The notes: a model not told the origin generated them from the letters alone. Shown: positions 41,994 through 51,220, counted from the stretch's first letter. The stretch is DNA of 64,000 nucleotides from JAABPW01 sp037132275 (GCA_037132275.1 JBAXPK010000010.1:1-64000), one strand, 5' to 3'. Made by a program: numbers and translations.

Positions 41994-43035
41994 TCTGATT
42001 CGTAATCCTGCCGCATGGCTGTCGAGCGATAATCTTACCGGGATTGTCGTGAGCAGTCGAATCCGTCTGGCGCGAAATATTGAGGGTTTGGCTTTTCCGG
42101 GGTGGGCTGGCGATGATGAGTGTGCGCGTATCCAAGCCCGTGTATGGATCGTGCTCAAAGGGATTCAAAGACTGGCGCCTAGCCTGGCATTGGATATGGC
42201 TTCGCTTACACCTGTGGATCGTGAATTTTTAAGTGAGCGACATCTGATCAGTCAGGAGCTCGCGCAAAAATCGCACGGTAGCGGTGTGGTAATCCGCTCC
42301 GATGAGGGCTTAAGCGTGATGGTTAACGAGGAGGATCATCTGCGCCTTCAGGCATTGAGGCCCGGGTTGCAGTTAGAGGCCTTATGGGCGGAAATCAATG
42401 CCTTGGATTCCGAGTTGGAGCAACATGTCCGGTTTGCATTTTCCCCCTCGTTAGGCTACCTGACCGCCTGTCCCACGAATGTGGGGACGGGCTTGCGGGC
42501 CAGCGCCATGCTACATGTCCCCGGATTGAGGTTGATCAATGAGATTGATCCCATTATCAAGGGCCTGACGAAGATCGGATTGGCGGTGCGGGGGCTGCAG
42601 GGGGAAGGCACAGAGGCAATCGGGAATATGTTTCAGATTTCGAATCAGACGACGTTGGGAGAATCCGAGTCGGTTATTATTGATCGACTCATCCGGATTG
42701 TAAGCGAGGTGGCTCAGCATGAGGCCAATGCCCGGGCCCGTCTTCTGGAGACTCGTGAGGCCTACGTCGAGGATTTCGTTGGACGCGCTTATGGTGTGCT
42801 GTGTTACGCCAATGTCCTGAATTCACGCGAGACTCTGGATATGTTGTCTGCATTGCGTTTGGGGTGTGAGCTTGGTATGATCACGGGTATAAAGGTTGCA
42901 GATGTGAACCGGTTGCTTTTGTACACGTTGCCGGGACATCTTCAGAAAACGGAAGGGCGCCTGATTCCACCCGATGAGAGGGATCATGTTCGCGCCCGCC
43001 TTGTAAGAGAGACAGTCAGGCGTGCGTCGATTTAA
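41980..43035 (+). CDS. mcsB: Protein arginine kinase McsB
   Basis: A 351-residue enzyme of the ATP:guanido phosphotransferase family, related to arginine and creatine kinases but short, as is McsB. Visible family marks: VVSSRIRLARNIEGLAFPGW near the N-terminus (ATP-contact arginines), VMVNEEDHLRLQ, YLTACPTNVGTGLRASAMLHVP (phosphagen kinase signature region with Cys), and a C-terminal domain with RGLQGEGTEA. It phosphorylates arginine on proteins and so marks them for ClpC-ClpP. The overlap with mcsA and the closeness to clpC fit that pathway. Confidence 0.95.
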   Translation: MVLDDLIRNPAAWLSSDNLTGIVVSSRIRLARNIEGLAFPGWAGDDECARIQARVWIVLKGIQRLAPSLALDMASLTPVDREFLSERHLISQELAQKSHGSGVVIRSDEGLSVMVNEEDHLRLQALRPGLQLEALWAEINALDSELEQHVRFAFSPSLGYLTACPTNVGTGLRASAMLHVPGLRLINEIDPIIKGLTKIGLAVRGLQGEGTEAIGNMFQISNQTTLGESESVIIDRLIRIVSEVAQHEANARARLLETREAYVEDFVGRAYGVLCYANVLNSRETLDMLSALRLGCELGMITGIKVADVNRLLLYTLPGHLQKTEGRLIPPDERDHVRARLVRETVRRASI

Positions 43036-43069
43036 ACGATGAGCTGCCGATAGTGGGGAATGATGACCT

Positions 43070-45553
43070 ATGGATAATTCAGGGAACTATACGCCGCGTG
43101 CTAAGCAAGTCATACAAATAGCCCGCGCCGAGGCGGATCGCTTTAATCACTCCTATGTTGGCACTGAACACCTTCTGCTTGGACTCGTAGCGCTTGGGCA
43201 GGGTGTTGCTGTGACGGTGCTCGAGCGGATGGGTATCTCGCTGGAGTCGTTACGGCTTGAGGTGGAAAAGGTAGTCGGGCAGGGGCCTGAAACAAAAACC
43301 ATGGGTAATGTGCCTTTTACGCCGCGTGCCAAGAAGGTGCTGCAGTTGGCGACCGCCGAGGCGCGCGCCCTTCATCACACTTACGTCGGAACAGAGCATA
43401 TTCTTTTGGGTTTGTTGCGGGAGGGTGAAGGAGTGGCCTCACAGGTGCTGCGAGCCCTGAACGTGGATCTTGATACGACCCGTACTGAGGTGATGAAGGA
43501 ATTGGACCCGAATTATGAGCCCGACGAGGCTAGTGAACCGGCTGAGCCCGGGCCTGCCAAACCACAGCAAGCCCAGAGTGACAAGCCCAAAACCCCCGCC
43601 CTGAATGCGTTTGGTCGTGACCTCACGGAACTCGCCCGGAAAGGGGCTTTGGATCCCATGATCGGACGGGAATCCGAATTGGAACGTTGCATCCAGATAT
43701 TGTGTCGCCGAACCAAAAACAACGCCGTTCTTCTCGGCGAGGCCGGGGTTGGGAAAACAGCCATTGTCGAAGGTCTGGCCCAGGTGGTCACCGATGGGTT
43801 GGTGCCTGATATCTTGCGCAACAAACGTGTGATTGCGTTGGATCTGGCCCTGATGATAGCCGGGACAAAATACAGGGGACAGTTTGAGGAACGCATCAAG
43901 GCGGTGATGGAGGAAATCAAGCGGACCGGAAACGTAATTCTTTTCGTGGACGAAATACACACCATTGTGGGCGCCGGCTCGGCGGAAGGCACTTTGGATG
44001 CCTCTAACATCATAAAGCCCGCCCTGGCGCGGGGAGAACTTCAGTGTATTGGCGCCACGACGCTTAACGAATATAGGAAGTATATTGAAAAAGATGGCGC
44101 TTTGGAGCGACGCTTTCAGACGGTGCAGGTAAATGAGCCCAGTGTCGAGGATACGATCAAAATACTCAAGGGGATCCGGCACAAATATGAGGAGCATCAT
44201 AACGTCAGGATTACGGACGAGGCCATCGTCGCGGCGGCCCAACTGACCGATCGGTATCTGTCGGGGCGACGTTTGCCCGATAAGGCGATTGACACGATTG
44301 ATGAGGCGGGTGCGCGGGCCAGAATTGCCGCCACAACCCGGTCGCCAGAACTTCGTCGAAAAGAAACAGCGATTGAGAAAATCCGGATCGACAAAGAGGC
44401 TGCCATCAAGGGGCAAAAATTTGAGGAGGCCGCCCGATTAAGGGATCTCGAACGGCGGGAACGGGAGACGTTGGATGCCAATATCAAGAAGTGGCAGGAA
44501 GCGGGCAGGAAGAAGAAAGTCAAGGTTACCGACGAGGAGGTCATGGCGGTTGTCTCCAAGTGGACAGGGGTTCCCCTGAAAAAGATGGAAGGCAAAGAAC
44601 TCGAACGGCTGCTACACATGGAGGAGGAGTTGGAGAAAACGGTTATTGGTCAGAAAGAGGCCATTATAACCATTTCCAAGGCGCTCAGGCGGTCACGGGC
44701 CGATCTAAAAGATCCGCGACGTCCCATAGGCTCATTTGTCTTTCTAGGGCCCACGGGTGTCGGCAAGACGCTTTTAGCGAAGACGCTTGCCGAGTTTATG
44801 TTTGATGATGCCGACGCCCTCATTCAACTCGATATGTCGGAATATATGGAGAAATTTACCGTCTCACGACTAGTGGGGTCTCCTCCGGGGTATGTAGGCT
44901 ATGAAGAAGGCGGCCAGCTTACAGAGAAGGTGAGACGGCGTCCATATTCGGTCATCTTGTTTGACGAGATGGAAAAAGCCCATCCCGAGGTCATGCATCT
45001 ACTGCTCCAAATCATGGAGGAGGGGCGTCTCACGGACAGTGGGGGTAGGCATGTGGATTTCAGGAATACAGTCATCATCCTGACGACAAACCTCGGGGCT
45101 GATTTCATTCGTAAGGGGGGGCTTGGGTTTACCGAGTCAAATCCCTCGATGAATTATGAAGCCATGAAGATGCGCATGCTTGAGGAAGTAAAGCGGATGT
45201 TCAAGCCGGAGTTCCTCAACCGCATTGATGAGGTTGTGGTATTTCGCCAGTTTGAAAGAGCAGAAATGTTGCGGATCCTGGATCTTGAGATTCGGAAGGT
45301 GAGCGGGCGTCTTGCCAAGAAGGGCATTCAGTTGGTGATGGCTCCCGATGCCATCGAGTTTTTGATGGAGAAGGGGTTCGATCAAGCCATGGGCGCCAGG
45401 CCTTTACGCAGGGCGGTACAGCGTTATCTTGAAGATCCCATGGCGGAGGACATCCTCAGGGGTGACTTCCTGGGCGCGGAGAAGGTGAGCGTCATCAAGG
45501 GGGATGGCGGCCTGGTGTTTAATTCAGCCCTTGGTAAAAAGATAAAAGCGTAG
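43070..45553 (+). CDS. clpC: ATP-dependent Clp protease ATPase subunit ClpC
   Basis: An 827-residue Hsp100 ATPase. It has two Clp N repeats (about 1-145, each with TPRAKxV and YVGTEHLLLGL), a linker, a first AAA domain (Walker A GEAGVGKT near 223, Walker B VILFVDEIHT), a UVR-containing middle segment (KFEEAARLRDLERRE near 450), a second AAA domain (GPTGVGKT near 560, VILFDEMEKAH), and a C-terminal D2-small domain. The N-domain binds phospho-arginine marks in the known Bacillus enzyme. A partner ClpP is not in the window. It follows mcsB by 34 bp. Confidence 0.97.
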   Translation: MDNSGNYTPRAKQVIQIARAEADRFNHSYVGTEHLLLGLVALGQGVAVTVLERMGISLESLRLEVEKVVGQGPETKTMGNVPFTPRAKKVLQLATAEARALHHTYVGTEHILLGLLREGEGVASQVLRALNVDLDTTRTEVMKELDPNYEPDEASEPAEPGPAKPQQAQSDKPKTPALNAFGRDLTELARKGALDPMIGRESELERCIQILCRRTKNNAVLLGEAGVGKTAIVEGLAQVVTDGLVPDILRNKRVIALDLALMIAGTKYRGQFEERIKAVMEEIKRTGNVILFVDEIHTIVGAGSAEGTLDASNIIKPALARGELQCIGATTLNEYRKYIEKDGALERRFQTVQVNEPSVEDTIKILKGIRHKYEEHHNVRITDEAIVAAAQLTDRYLSGRRLPDKAIDTIDEAGARARIAATTRSPELRRKETAIEKIRIDKEAAIKGQKFEEAARLRDLERRERETLDANIKKWQEAGRKKKVKVTDEEVMAVVSKWTGVPLKKMEGKELERLLHMEEELEKTVIGQKEAIITISKALRRSRADLKDPRRPIGSFVFLGPTGVGKTLLAKTLAEFMFDDADALIQLDMSEYMEKFTVSRLVGSPPGYVGYEEGGQLTEKVRRRPYSVILFDEMEKAHPEVMHLLLQIMEEGRLTDSGGRHVDFRNTVIILTTNLGADFIRKGGLGFTESNPSMNYEAMKMRMLEEVKRMFKPEFLNRIDEVVVFRQFERAEMLRILDLEIRKVSGRLAKKGIQLVMAPDAIEFLMEKGFDQAMGARPLRRAVQRYLEDPMAEDILRGDFLGAEKVSVIKGDGGLVFNSALGKKIKA

Positions 45554-45593
45554 CGCTTAACCATGGGCATAGCCCGCCACAGGGGGAATTCAT

Positions 45594-46921
45594 TTGTTTG
45601 AGTCACTTACGAGTTCTTTGGAACTGGTCTTCAAGAAACTGCGGGGCTACGGCCGTCTGTCTGAATCGAATATCCGTGATTCCATGCGGGACGTTCGCAT
45701 GGCTTTGCTCGAGGCGGATGTCAATTATGAGGTGGCTCGCGACTTCATCGCCCGTGTGAGCGAGAAATGCGTTGGCGAGGAAGTCCTGCATAGTATCACC
45801 CCGGGCCAGCAAGTTATCAAACGTGTTCATGATGAACTGGTGACGCTGTTGGGGGGGGATAAAAATCGCCGGCTGGAGTTGAATCCGTTGCCGGCGCCCG
45901 TCCTGCTGGTCGGGTTGCATGGTTCAGGAAAAACTACCACTTCGGCAAAATTGGCGGCTTTCTGGAAAAAGGAGGGAAAGAATGTCCTCCTTGTGGGGGC
46001 GGATATCCGGAGGCCCGCAGCGGTTGATCAGCTAGGGGTGCTGGCCAGGCAGGTGGGGGTTGATATGCTGGCACCCGACAAGGGGGAGACGGTGCCTGCG
46101 CTGGGACGGCGCGCCATGGATAAGGCTGAGGCCACCGGGAGGGATGTTGTCCTCTTCGATACTGGCGGCCGTTTCCAGATTGATGATGAACTGGTTCAGG
46201 AACTCAAGGACCTTCGTGAAACCGTAAAGTGCCGGAATACGGTATTGGTCGTGGATGCCGCTATAGGGCAGGAGTCAGTGCATGTTGCGGAGGTCTTTCA
46301 CCGGGCGCTTGATCTTAAAGGGTTGATCCTGACCAAACTGGACGGTGATGCCCGCGGTGGCGCCGCGCTGTCAATTCAGGCTGTCACCGGATGTCCTATT
46401 CTCTTCACAGGCGTGGGGGAGCGCATCGGTGAATTGGAACCATTTTATCCAGAACGGATGGCCTCCCGTATACTGGGAATGGGCGATATCATCAGCCTTG
46501 TAGAGAGGGCGCAGGAATCGGTGGATCTCTCTCAGATGGCCGAGATGGAGAAGAAACTGCGGAAAACCCGGCTTGATCTGGAAGATTTTCTGGGGCAGAT
46601 CGCCCAGCTTCGTAAGATGGGATCTGTGGAGAATCTCCTGGATATGATTCCCATGGGGGGGCAGGTCAAAGCCAAGCTCCGGGAGGCGGGGGGGGGCAGG
46701 ATTTTGCGAAGTTTACCAAGCGTGCAGAGGCGATTATCAGAAGCATGACCCTTCAGGAGCGGCGTCGGCCTGAGCTCCTGAATGCGAGCCGAAAGCGTCG
46801 TGTTGCGGCGGGAAGCGGAACCCAGGTCCAGGATGTCAATGAGTTGCTCCGGCATTTCGATCAGGCCCGCGAGATGGCGAAACGAATGGGTGTCATGCAA
46901 AAGAGGTTGCGCCATCGATGA
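45594..46921 (+). CDS. ffh: Signal recognition particle protein Ffh, frame broken in the M domain
   Basis: The GTPase of SRP. It has an N domain, G domain (LVGLHGSGKTTTSAKL, DTGGRFQ, LTKLDGDARGG) and the start of the methionine-rich M domain. In the 45594 frame the protein stops at 46748 (384 residues), after a tail (RILRSLPSVQRRLSEA) unlike Ffh. In the next frame from 46697 the normal end continues (QDFAKFTKRAEAIIRSM, RKRRVAAGSGTQVQDVN) to TGA at 46919-46921. The switch lies at a G9 run (46688-46696); one extra G (or two fewer) restores a 442-residue Ffh. The gene is essential in most bacteria, so a sequencing error or slippage at the homopolymer is more likely than a real null. The start codon is TTG with AGGGGGA before it. 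The gap to rpsP holds an inverted repeat CGCCGC/GCGGCG (46937-46942, 46956-46961) and a T8 run. Confidence 0.9.
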
Positions 46922-47008
46922 GAATGTGTAATAGTGCGCCGCTTTTTGAGTCTTGGCGGCGGAACTCACTGGGGTCCCGAACCGTTTTTTTTGTTAGGGA
47001 GGCATTGA

Positions 47009-47266
47009 ATGGCAGTAAAAATTAGAATGACCCGTACGGGAGCAAACAAGGATATCTGCTATCGCGTGGTAGCCGCTGACAGCCGATCGCCGCGTGACGG
47101 AAAGAACTTGGAAGTCGTCGGTTGGTATGATCCCAAGAAAAAGGGAGTCAATTTCAGCCTGAAGATGGATCGAATTGAGCATTGGGTCAGTAAGGGCGCG
47201 CTGGTCAGCGATACGGTGAAGAGCTTGATCAAGAAGATTCGTGCGGCCGCTGAAGCGAAGGCATGA
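47009..47266 (+). CDS. rpsP: 30S ribosomal protein S16
   Basis: An 85-residue protein beginning AVKIRMTRTGANKDICYRVVAADSRSPRDGKNLEVVGWYDPKKK, the standard S16 pattern. A GGGAGG ribosome site precedes it. It overlaps the following KH-domain gene by 4 bases (ATGA) and starts a run with trmD and rplS, an arrangement known in most bacteria. Confidence 0.98.
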   Translation: MAVKIRMTRTGANKDICYRVVAADSRSPRDGKNLEVVGWYDPKKKGVNFSLKMDRIEHWVSKGALVSDTVKSLIKKIRAAAEAKA

Positions 47267-47493
47267 AGGACTTTGTAGCGTTTATCACCCGCGCTCTGGT
47301 TGAACATCCGAAGGATGTGATAGTGACGGAAGTCGCGGGGAAACAGACAACGATTCTGGAAATGCGTTGTCATCCCAAAGATGTGGGCCGACTGATCGGA
47401 AGAAGCGGAAAGACCGTTGCGGCGATTCGTACGTTGCTCAGTAATTATGCAGCCCAAAAGGGATGCCGGGCAATATTAGAAGTGGCGGAATGA
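47263..47493 (+). CDS. khpA: KH-domain RNA-binding protein KhpA
   Basis: A 76-residue protein with a single type II KH domain and the GxxG-containing loop GRLIGRSGKTVAAIR. Members (KhpA/YlqC) bind RNA broadly and with KhpB affect cell length in Gram-positives. It lies between rpsP and trmD, overlapping rpsP by 4 bases. The place normally shared with rimM is taken by this gene alone; no RimM gene is seen here. Confidence 0.93.
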   Translation: MKDFVAFITRALVEHPKDVIVTEVAGKQTTILEMRCHPKDVGRLIGRSGKTVAAIRTLLSNYAAQKGCRAILEVAE

Positions 47494-47497
47494 AGCC

Positions 47498-48190
47498 ATG
47501 GCCACGCCGGTAAGGATTGATGTTATCACCATCTTTCCAGGAATGCTGAAAGGATTTCTGGAAGAAAGTATCCTGAAGCGGGCAGCCCTGAAAGGGGCCG
47601 TCATTTTTAATACGGTGGAATTGAGGCATTTTACCACGGATCGGCACCAAACGACGGATGATCGTCCGTTTGGAGGGGGACCGGGGATGGTGATGAAGCC
47701 GGAGCCTTTGTTCAAAGCCGTGGAGTCAGTGCGGACGCCCGGGGCGCGCGTGATTTTAATGACGCCCCAGGGAGGGCGCCATGAACAGGCAAAGGCGACC
47801 GAGTTGGCCACTGCGGGGCACTTGATTTTTATATGCGGGCATTATGAGGGCGTGGATGAACGGGTGAGAACTCACTTAGCCACCGACGAAATTTCGATTG
47901 GTGACTACGTTTTGACGAACGGAGTTCTTGCTGCGGCGGTGGTGATTGATTCGGTGGTAAGATTGTTGCCGGGGGTGCTCGGAAACAGCGAAACGATTCG
48001 TGAAGAATCCTTCACGGATGGAACGCTGGAGTATCCTCAGTATACGAGACCGGCTGAGTTCAGGGGATTGAATGTCCCGGATGTGCTTGTCTCAGGGAAC
48101 CATGAGGATATTAGCCGGTGGCGCAGGGAACAGGCAGAACGCCGGACGAGGGAAAGAAGACCAGACTTATTGAAGGCGAGGGAACTATGA
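47498..48190 (+). CDS. trmD: tRNA (guanine-37-N1)-methyltransferase
   Basis: A 230-residue SPOUT methyltransferase. It has IDVITIFPGMLKGFLEESILKRA at the start, DRPFGGGPGMVMKPEPL, FICGHYEGVDERV (knot region binding S-adenosyl-methionine), and the EISIGDYVLTNG segment. It methylates G37 next to the anticodon and prevents frameshifts. It is followed by rplS with a 4-base overlap. Length is normal. Confidence 0.97.
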   Translation: MATPVRIDVITIFPGMLKGFLEESILKRAALKGAVIFNTVELRHFTTDRHQTTDDRPFGGGPGMVMKPEPLFKAVESVRTPGARVILMTPQGGRHEQAKATELATAGHLIFICGHYEGVDERVRTHLATDEISIGDYVLTNGVLAAAVVIDSVVRLLPGVLGNSETIREESFTDGTLEYPQYTRPAEFRGLNVPDVLVSGNHEDISRWRREQAERRTRERRPDLLKAREL

Positions 48191-48549
48191 TTGCAAAAGC
48201 ATTGGCCATGATTCACAAAGAAAACCTGCGGAAGGATCCGATGCCTCCGTTTGCGATTGGTGACACCGTCAAGGTACAGGTGAAGATCCGCGAAGGCGCC
48301 AAGGAGCGTGTCCAGGCATACACCGGGATAGTGATTGCCCGTGACGGGCATGCCGCCACCGAAACCTTTACGGTCCGGCGTATTTCGCACGGCGTCGGGG
48401 TGGAACGTATTTTCCCCGTTCATTCGCCTAATCTGGTCAGCTTGGTCGTCGAGGGGTCCGGACAAAGTCGCCGCGCAAAACTTTACTATCTGCGGGACCG
48501 TAGCGGTAAGAGCGCAAAGTTGCGTGAAAAAAACAAGGCCGATTCGTAA
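48187..48549 (+). CDS. rplS: 50S ribosomal protein L19
   Basis: A 120-residue protein. ATG 48187 overlaps the trmD stop (ATGA) with GAGGGA before it; an in-frame ATG at 48118 lies inside trmD. Core motifs: PPFAIGDTVKVQVKIREGAKERVQAYTGIVIARDG and FTVRRISHGVGVERIFPVHSP, both diagnostic for L19. The tail is basic. Expected order trmD-rplS is kept. Confidence 0.97.
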   Translation: MIAKALAMIHKENLRKDPMPPFAIGDTVKVQVKIREGAKERVQAYTGIVIARDGHAATETFTVRRISHGVGVERIFPVHSPNLVSLVVEGSGQSRRAKLYYLRDRSGKSAKLREKNKADS

Positions 48550-48557
48550 GGGCTATC

Positions 48558-49223
48558 TTGCTTCACTTCGAACGTCAGGCATGGGGGCACGGAGTCACCC
48601 GGTTGGCGGGAGTCGATGAGGCTGGAAGAGGCCCGCTTGCGGGGCCGGTAGTGGCCGCCGCCGTTGTGTTCGACAGGGCTTTTCTTGAGGCCGAGCAGTA
48701 TGGTCTTCTCCAAACCGTCGACGATTCCAAACGTCTGAACGCATCCGAGCGCGAAAGACTTTTTGTGGTGCTGACTGAATCCTTTCCCTGTGCCTATGGG
48801 ATAGGCATAGCGGGTGTATCTGAGATAGACACCATGAATATCCTTCGCGCGACGCATCTTGCGATGGCTCGTGCGGTGGGAGCCATTTGCCCTCTTCCTG
48901 ATTTTGTCTTGGTTGATGGGCTGCCTGTTTCCGGTCTTCCATGTCCCTCGTTGGCGATTGTGCATGGCGATGGACGGTCGTTGAGTATCGCCGCCGCCAG
49001 TATCATTGCCAAGGTGACGAGAGACAGGATGATGATGGAGCTTGATCGGCAGTATCCACACTATTCCTTCTCGCGTCACAAAGGGTATGGAACCCGTTTG
49101 CACATGCAGGCGCTTCTCAAGCATGGGCCAAGCCCGGTCCATCGCCGCTCCTTTCGCCCCGTCCAGGAAGCCATGCGCCTGCATGGCGAGGGAGGTGTTT
49201 CTGGGATTGGGGGAGTTGAGTAA
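48558..49223 (+). CDS. rnhB: Ribonuclease HII
   Basis: A 221-residue enzyme with the start motif VDEAGRGPLAGPVVAAAVVF (catalytic Asp and Glu), a second acidic site in DFVLVDGLP, and SIAAASIIAKVTRDRMM. It removes single ribonucleotides and RNA from RNA-DNA hybrids, using metal ions. The start is TTG 48558 with AAGGG just before it; no ATG fits the frame before the motif. It overlaps the next gene by 1 base (TAATG). Confidence 0.96.
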   Translation: MLHFERQAWGHGVTRLAGVDEAGRGPLAGPVVAAAVVFDRAFLEAEQYGLLQTVDDSKRLNASERERLFVVLTESFPCAYGIGIAGVSEIDTMNILRATHLAMARAVGAICPLPDFVLVDGLPVSGLPCPSLAIVHGDGRSLSIAAASIIAKVTRDRMMMELDRQYPHYSFSRHKGYGTRLHMQALLKHGPSPVHRRSFRPVQEAMRLHGEGGVSGIGGVE

Positions 49224-49621
49224 TGTTCAAGCTTCCTTTTCATCTTACAGTTGGACTTTGGGGGGAACATCAAGCCGAGGCGTTTCTTGAACGTAAAGGC
49301 TATAAAATCCTCAGTCGCCGATTTCGTTTAAGCGCCAGGGATGAGCTTGATCTGGTGGCACGGGACGGGGAAACGCTTGTGTTTGTCGAAGTGAAAACGC
49401 GGAATACGGAATCCTTCGGGCGCCCCATGGCGGCTGTAGATCGAAACAAACGGCATTATTTATCTCGTGCCGCCGTGCGATATCTTCGGAAGCTCGGGCG
49501 TCCGGTTAATTTCAGGTTTGATGTTATCGAGGTGATTGGTGAAAAGGGCTGTGAGTCGCCGGTGATCCGTCATATTGAGGCTGCCTTCCCGTTGGATCGT
49601 TGCTACACGCTGCCTTGGTGA
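49223..49621 (+). CDS. YraN/UPF0102 family nuclease-like protein
   Basis: A 132-residue protein with the YraN pattern: GLWGEHQAEAFLERKGYKILSRRFR, DELDLVARDGETLVFVEVKTR and RFDVIEV. This is the restriction-endonuclease-like fold with E, D, E-x-K residues. Its function is not settled; members often lie beside rnhB, as here (1-base overlap). It ends the cluster ffh to yraN. Confidence 0.93.
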   Translation: MFKLPFHLTVGLWGEHQAEAFLERKGYKILSRRFRLSARDELDLVARDGETLVFVEVKTRNTESFGRPMAAVDRNKRHYLSRAAVRYLRKLGRPVNFRFDVIEVIGEKGCESPVIRHIEAAFPLDRCYTLPW

Positions 49622-49691
49622 GAAAGGGGTGTTTCGGTGTGTTGACGGGCTTTTGGCTTTGACGGTTTTGCGTTTTTTTGCGCCTTTGTGA

Positions 49692-49719
49692 TTGCGCTCT
49701 AGATTGAGTTTGATATATT
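49692..49719 (+). promoter_or_regulatory. Promoter of tRNA-Glu
   Basis: TTGCGC (49692-49697), 16-bp spacer, TATATT (49714-49719). Transcription would start near 49726, about 15 bases before the tRNA. Confidence 0.5.
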
Positions 49720-49740
49720 CCGGCCCTTCTTATTGCCGAA

Positions 49741-49815
49741 GCGCCCATCGTCTATCGGTTAGGACACCAGGTTTTCATCCTGGTAAGCGGGGTTCGATTC
49801 CCCGTGGGCGCGCCA
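49741..49815 (+). tRNA. tRNA-Glu (anticodon UUC)
   Basis: Acceptor stem GCGCCCA (49741-49747) pairs with TGGGCGC (49805-49811). The anticodon arm is CCAGG-TTTTCAT-CCTGG with anticodon TTC, and the T arm is GCGGGGTTCGATTCCCCGT-like (GGGG/CCCC stem). A discriminator G and an encoded CCA (49813-49815) complete it. Cloverleaf read by hand. Confidence 0.97.
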
Positions 49816-49911
49816 CTTATGGGTTCAGTCTTTACACCTTTTCCTCTTTCAAGTAACGTTTACGAGATTGGTGAATCAATCACACAGTCTGCATGATAAA
49901 GGGTGAATAAT

Positions 49912-50646
49912 ATGCCACGTCCGAAAGCCCCAAAAAGTAAATTCAAACGGGTGCTGTTAAAGCTTAGCGGAGAAGTCCTTCAAAGCAAAAAAAGCGGCCT
50001 GAGTATTGATCCGGAGGTGCTGGCTGGATTTGCGCGGCAGATTAAGGAGGTGCGCACCACGGGGGTTGAAATTGCCATTGTTGTAGGGGGCGGGAATATC
50101 TTTCGCGGGCATATCGGGGAAAGCCGGGGGATTGATCGCAATACAGGGGATTATATGGGGATGCTGGCCACGGTCATCAATGCCCTTGCGATTCAGGATG
50201 CCTTGGAAAAAGAAGGCGTGGATACCCGGGTTCAGACGGCGATTGAAATGCGGCAGGTTGCCGAGCCGTTCATCCGTCGTCGCGCGATGCGGCATCTTTC
50301 CAAGGGGCGCGTGGTAATTTTTGGCGGGGGAACGGGTAATCCCTATTTCAGTACGGACACCGCTGCGGCCTTACGGGCGAGCGAACTGGATGTGGATGCC
50401 TTACTCAAGGCAACCAAAGTGGATGGCATCTATAGCGCGGATCCCGTGAAAGATCCCAAGGCAAAACGCTATACTCAAATCGGCTATCAGGACGCGATCG
50501 CCAAGCAATTGAAGGTGATGGATGCCGCCGCCTTTTCCCTATGCATGGAAAATGACATTCCGATCATTGTTTTCGATTTCTTCAGGCCTGGAAATTTCGG
50601 GCGGGTGGTCGCCGGAGAGCCCATCGGAACCCTGGTTACAAAGTAG
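49912..50646 (+). CDS. pyrH: Uridylate kinase
   Basis: A 244-residue UMP kinase of the amino-acid kinase family. It has the phosphate loop FKRVLLKLSGEVL, IVVGGGNIFRG, NYMGM-like DYMGMLATVINALAIQ, FGGGTGNPYFSTDTAAALRA and the GIYSADPVKDP segment. It makes UDP from UMP. ATG 49912 is chosen because AAAGGG lies 8 bases before it; a GTG at 49903 is less likely. The normal neighbour frr follows; rpsB and tsf are not upstream here. Confidence 0.97.
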   Translation: MPRPKAPKSKFKRVLLKLSGEVLQSKKSGLSIDPEVLAGFARQIKEVRTTGVEIAIVVGGGNIFRGHIGESRGIDRNTGDYMGMLATVINALAIQDALEKEGVDTRVQTAIEMRQVAEPFIRRRAMRHLSKGRVVIFGGGTGNPYFSTDTAAALRASELDVDALLKATKVDGIYSADPVKDPKAKRYTQIGYQDAIAKQLKVMDAAAFSLCMENDIPIIVFDFFRPGNFGRVVAGEPIGTLVTK

Positions 50647-50656
50647 GAGAAAGCGT

Positions 50657-51220
50657 ATGGAATCACTTGATGAAGTTTTGTTGGAGACCGATGACAAAAT
50701 GTCGAAATGTCTGACGTTTTTGCATCAGGAATTTTCGGGCTTGCGTACGGGGAAAGCCTCGCCAAGTCTGGTGGAGAATGTCTCGGTTCCCTATTATGGG
50801 ACTCTGACACGACTTCGTGAAATCGGCGGGATATCGACGCCTGAGCCACGGATGATTGTGATTAACTCTTATGATCCAACCGCCCTTCCTGCCATTGAAA
50901 AGGCGATTCTTGCGGCTAATCTTGGGGTTACGCCTATGAATGACGGCCGTGTGATCCGAATCGTTATCCCCGAATTAAGCGAAGAGCGGCGCAAAGAGCT
51001 TGTGAAGGTGGCTAAGCGCATGGCGGAGGAAGGGCGTGTGGCAATCCGAAATCTCCGGCGAGAGGCGAATGAGCAGATCAAGACCCTTCAGAAGAATAGT
51101 AAGATCACTGAAGACGAACGGGATCAGGGATTGGCCCAGATTCAGCGAGAAACGGACTTGCATATTGCGAAAATTGATGCATCTTTTGCATCCAAGGAAA
51201 AAGAAGTCATGGGGGTCTAG
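50657..51220 (+). CDS. frr: Ribosome recycling factor
   Basis: A 187-residue protein with the RRF pattern: MESLDEVLLETDDKMSKCLTFLHQEFSGLRTGKASPSLVENV at the start, YYGTLTRLREIGGISTPEPRMIVI, and a helical tail (KRMAEEGRVAIRNLRREANEQIKTLQK). ATG 50657 has TAGGAGA before it; an in-frame ATG at 50522 lies inside pyrH. With EF-G it splits ribosomes after termination. Confidence 0.97.
   Translation: MESLDEVLLETDDKMSKCLTFLHQEFSGLRTGKASPSLVENVSVPYYGTLTRLREIGGISTPEPRMIVINSYDPTALPAIEKAILAANLGVTPMNDGRVIRIVIPELSEERRKELVKVAKRMAEEGRVAIRNLRREANEQIKTLQKNSKITEDERDQGLAQIQRETDLHIAKIDASFASKEKEVMGV

Noticed and set aside
43439..44416. A 325-codon open frame on the minus strand
   Set aside because: It lies opposite clpC, whose domains are complete; the antisense protein is rich in Arg/Pro with no recognisable family.
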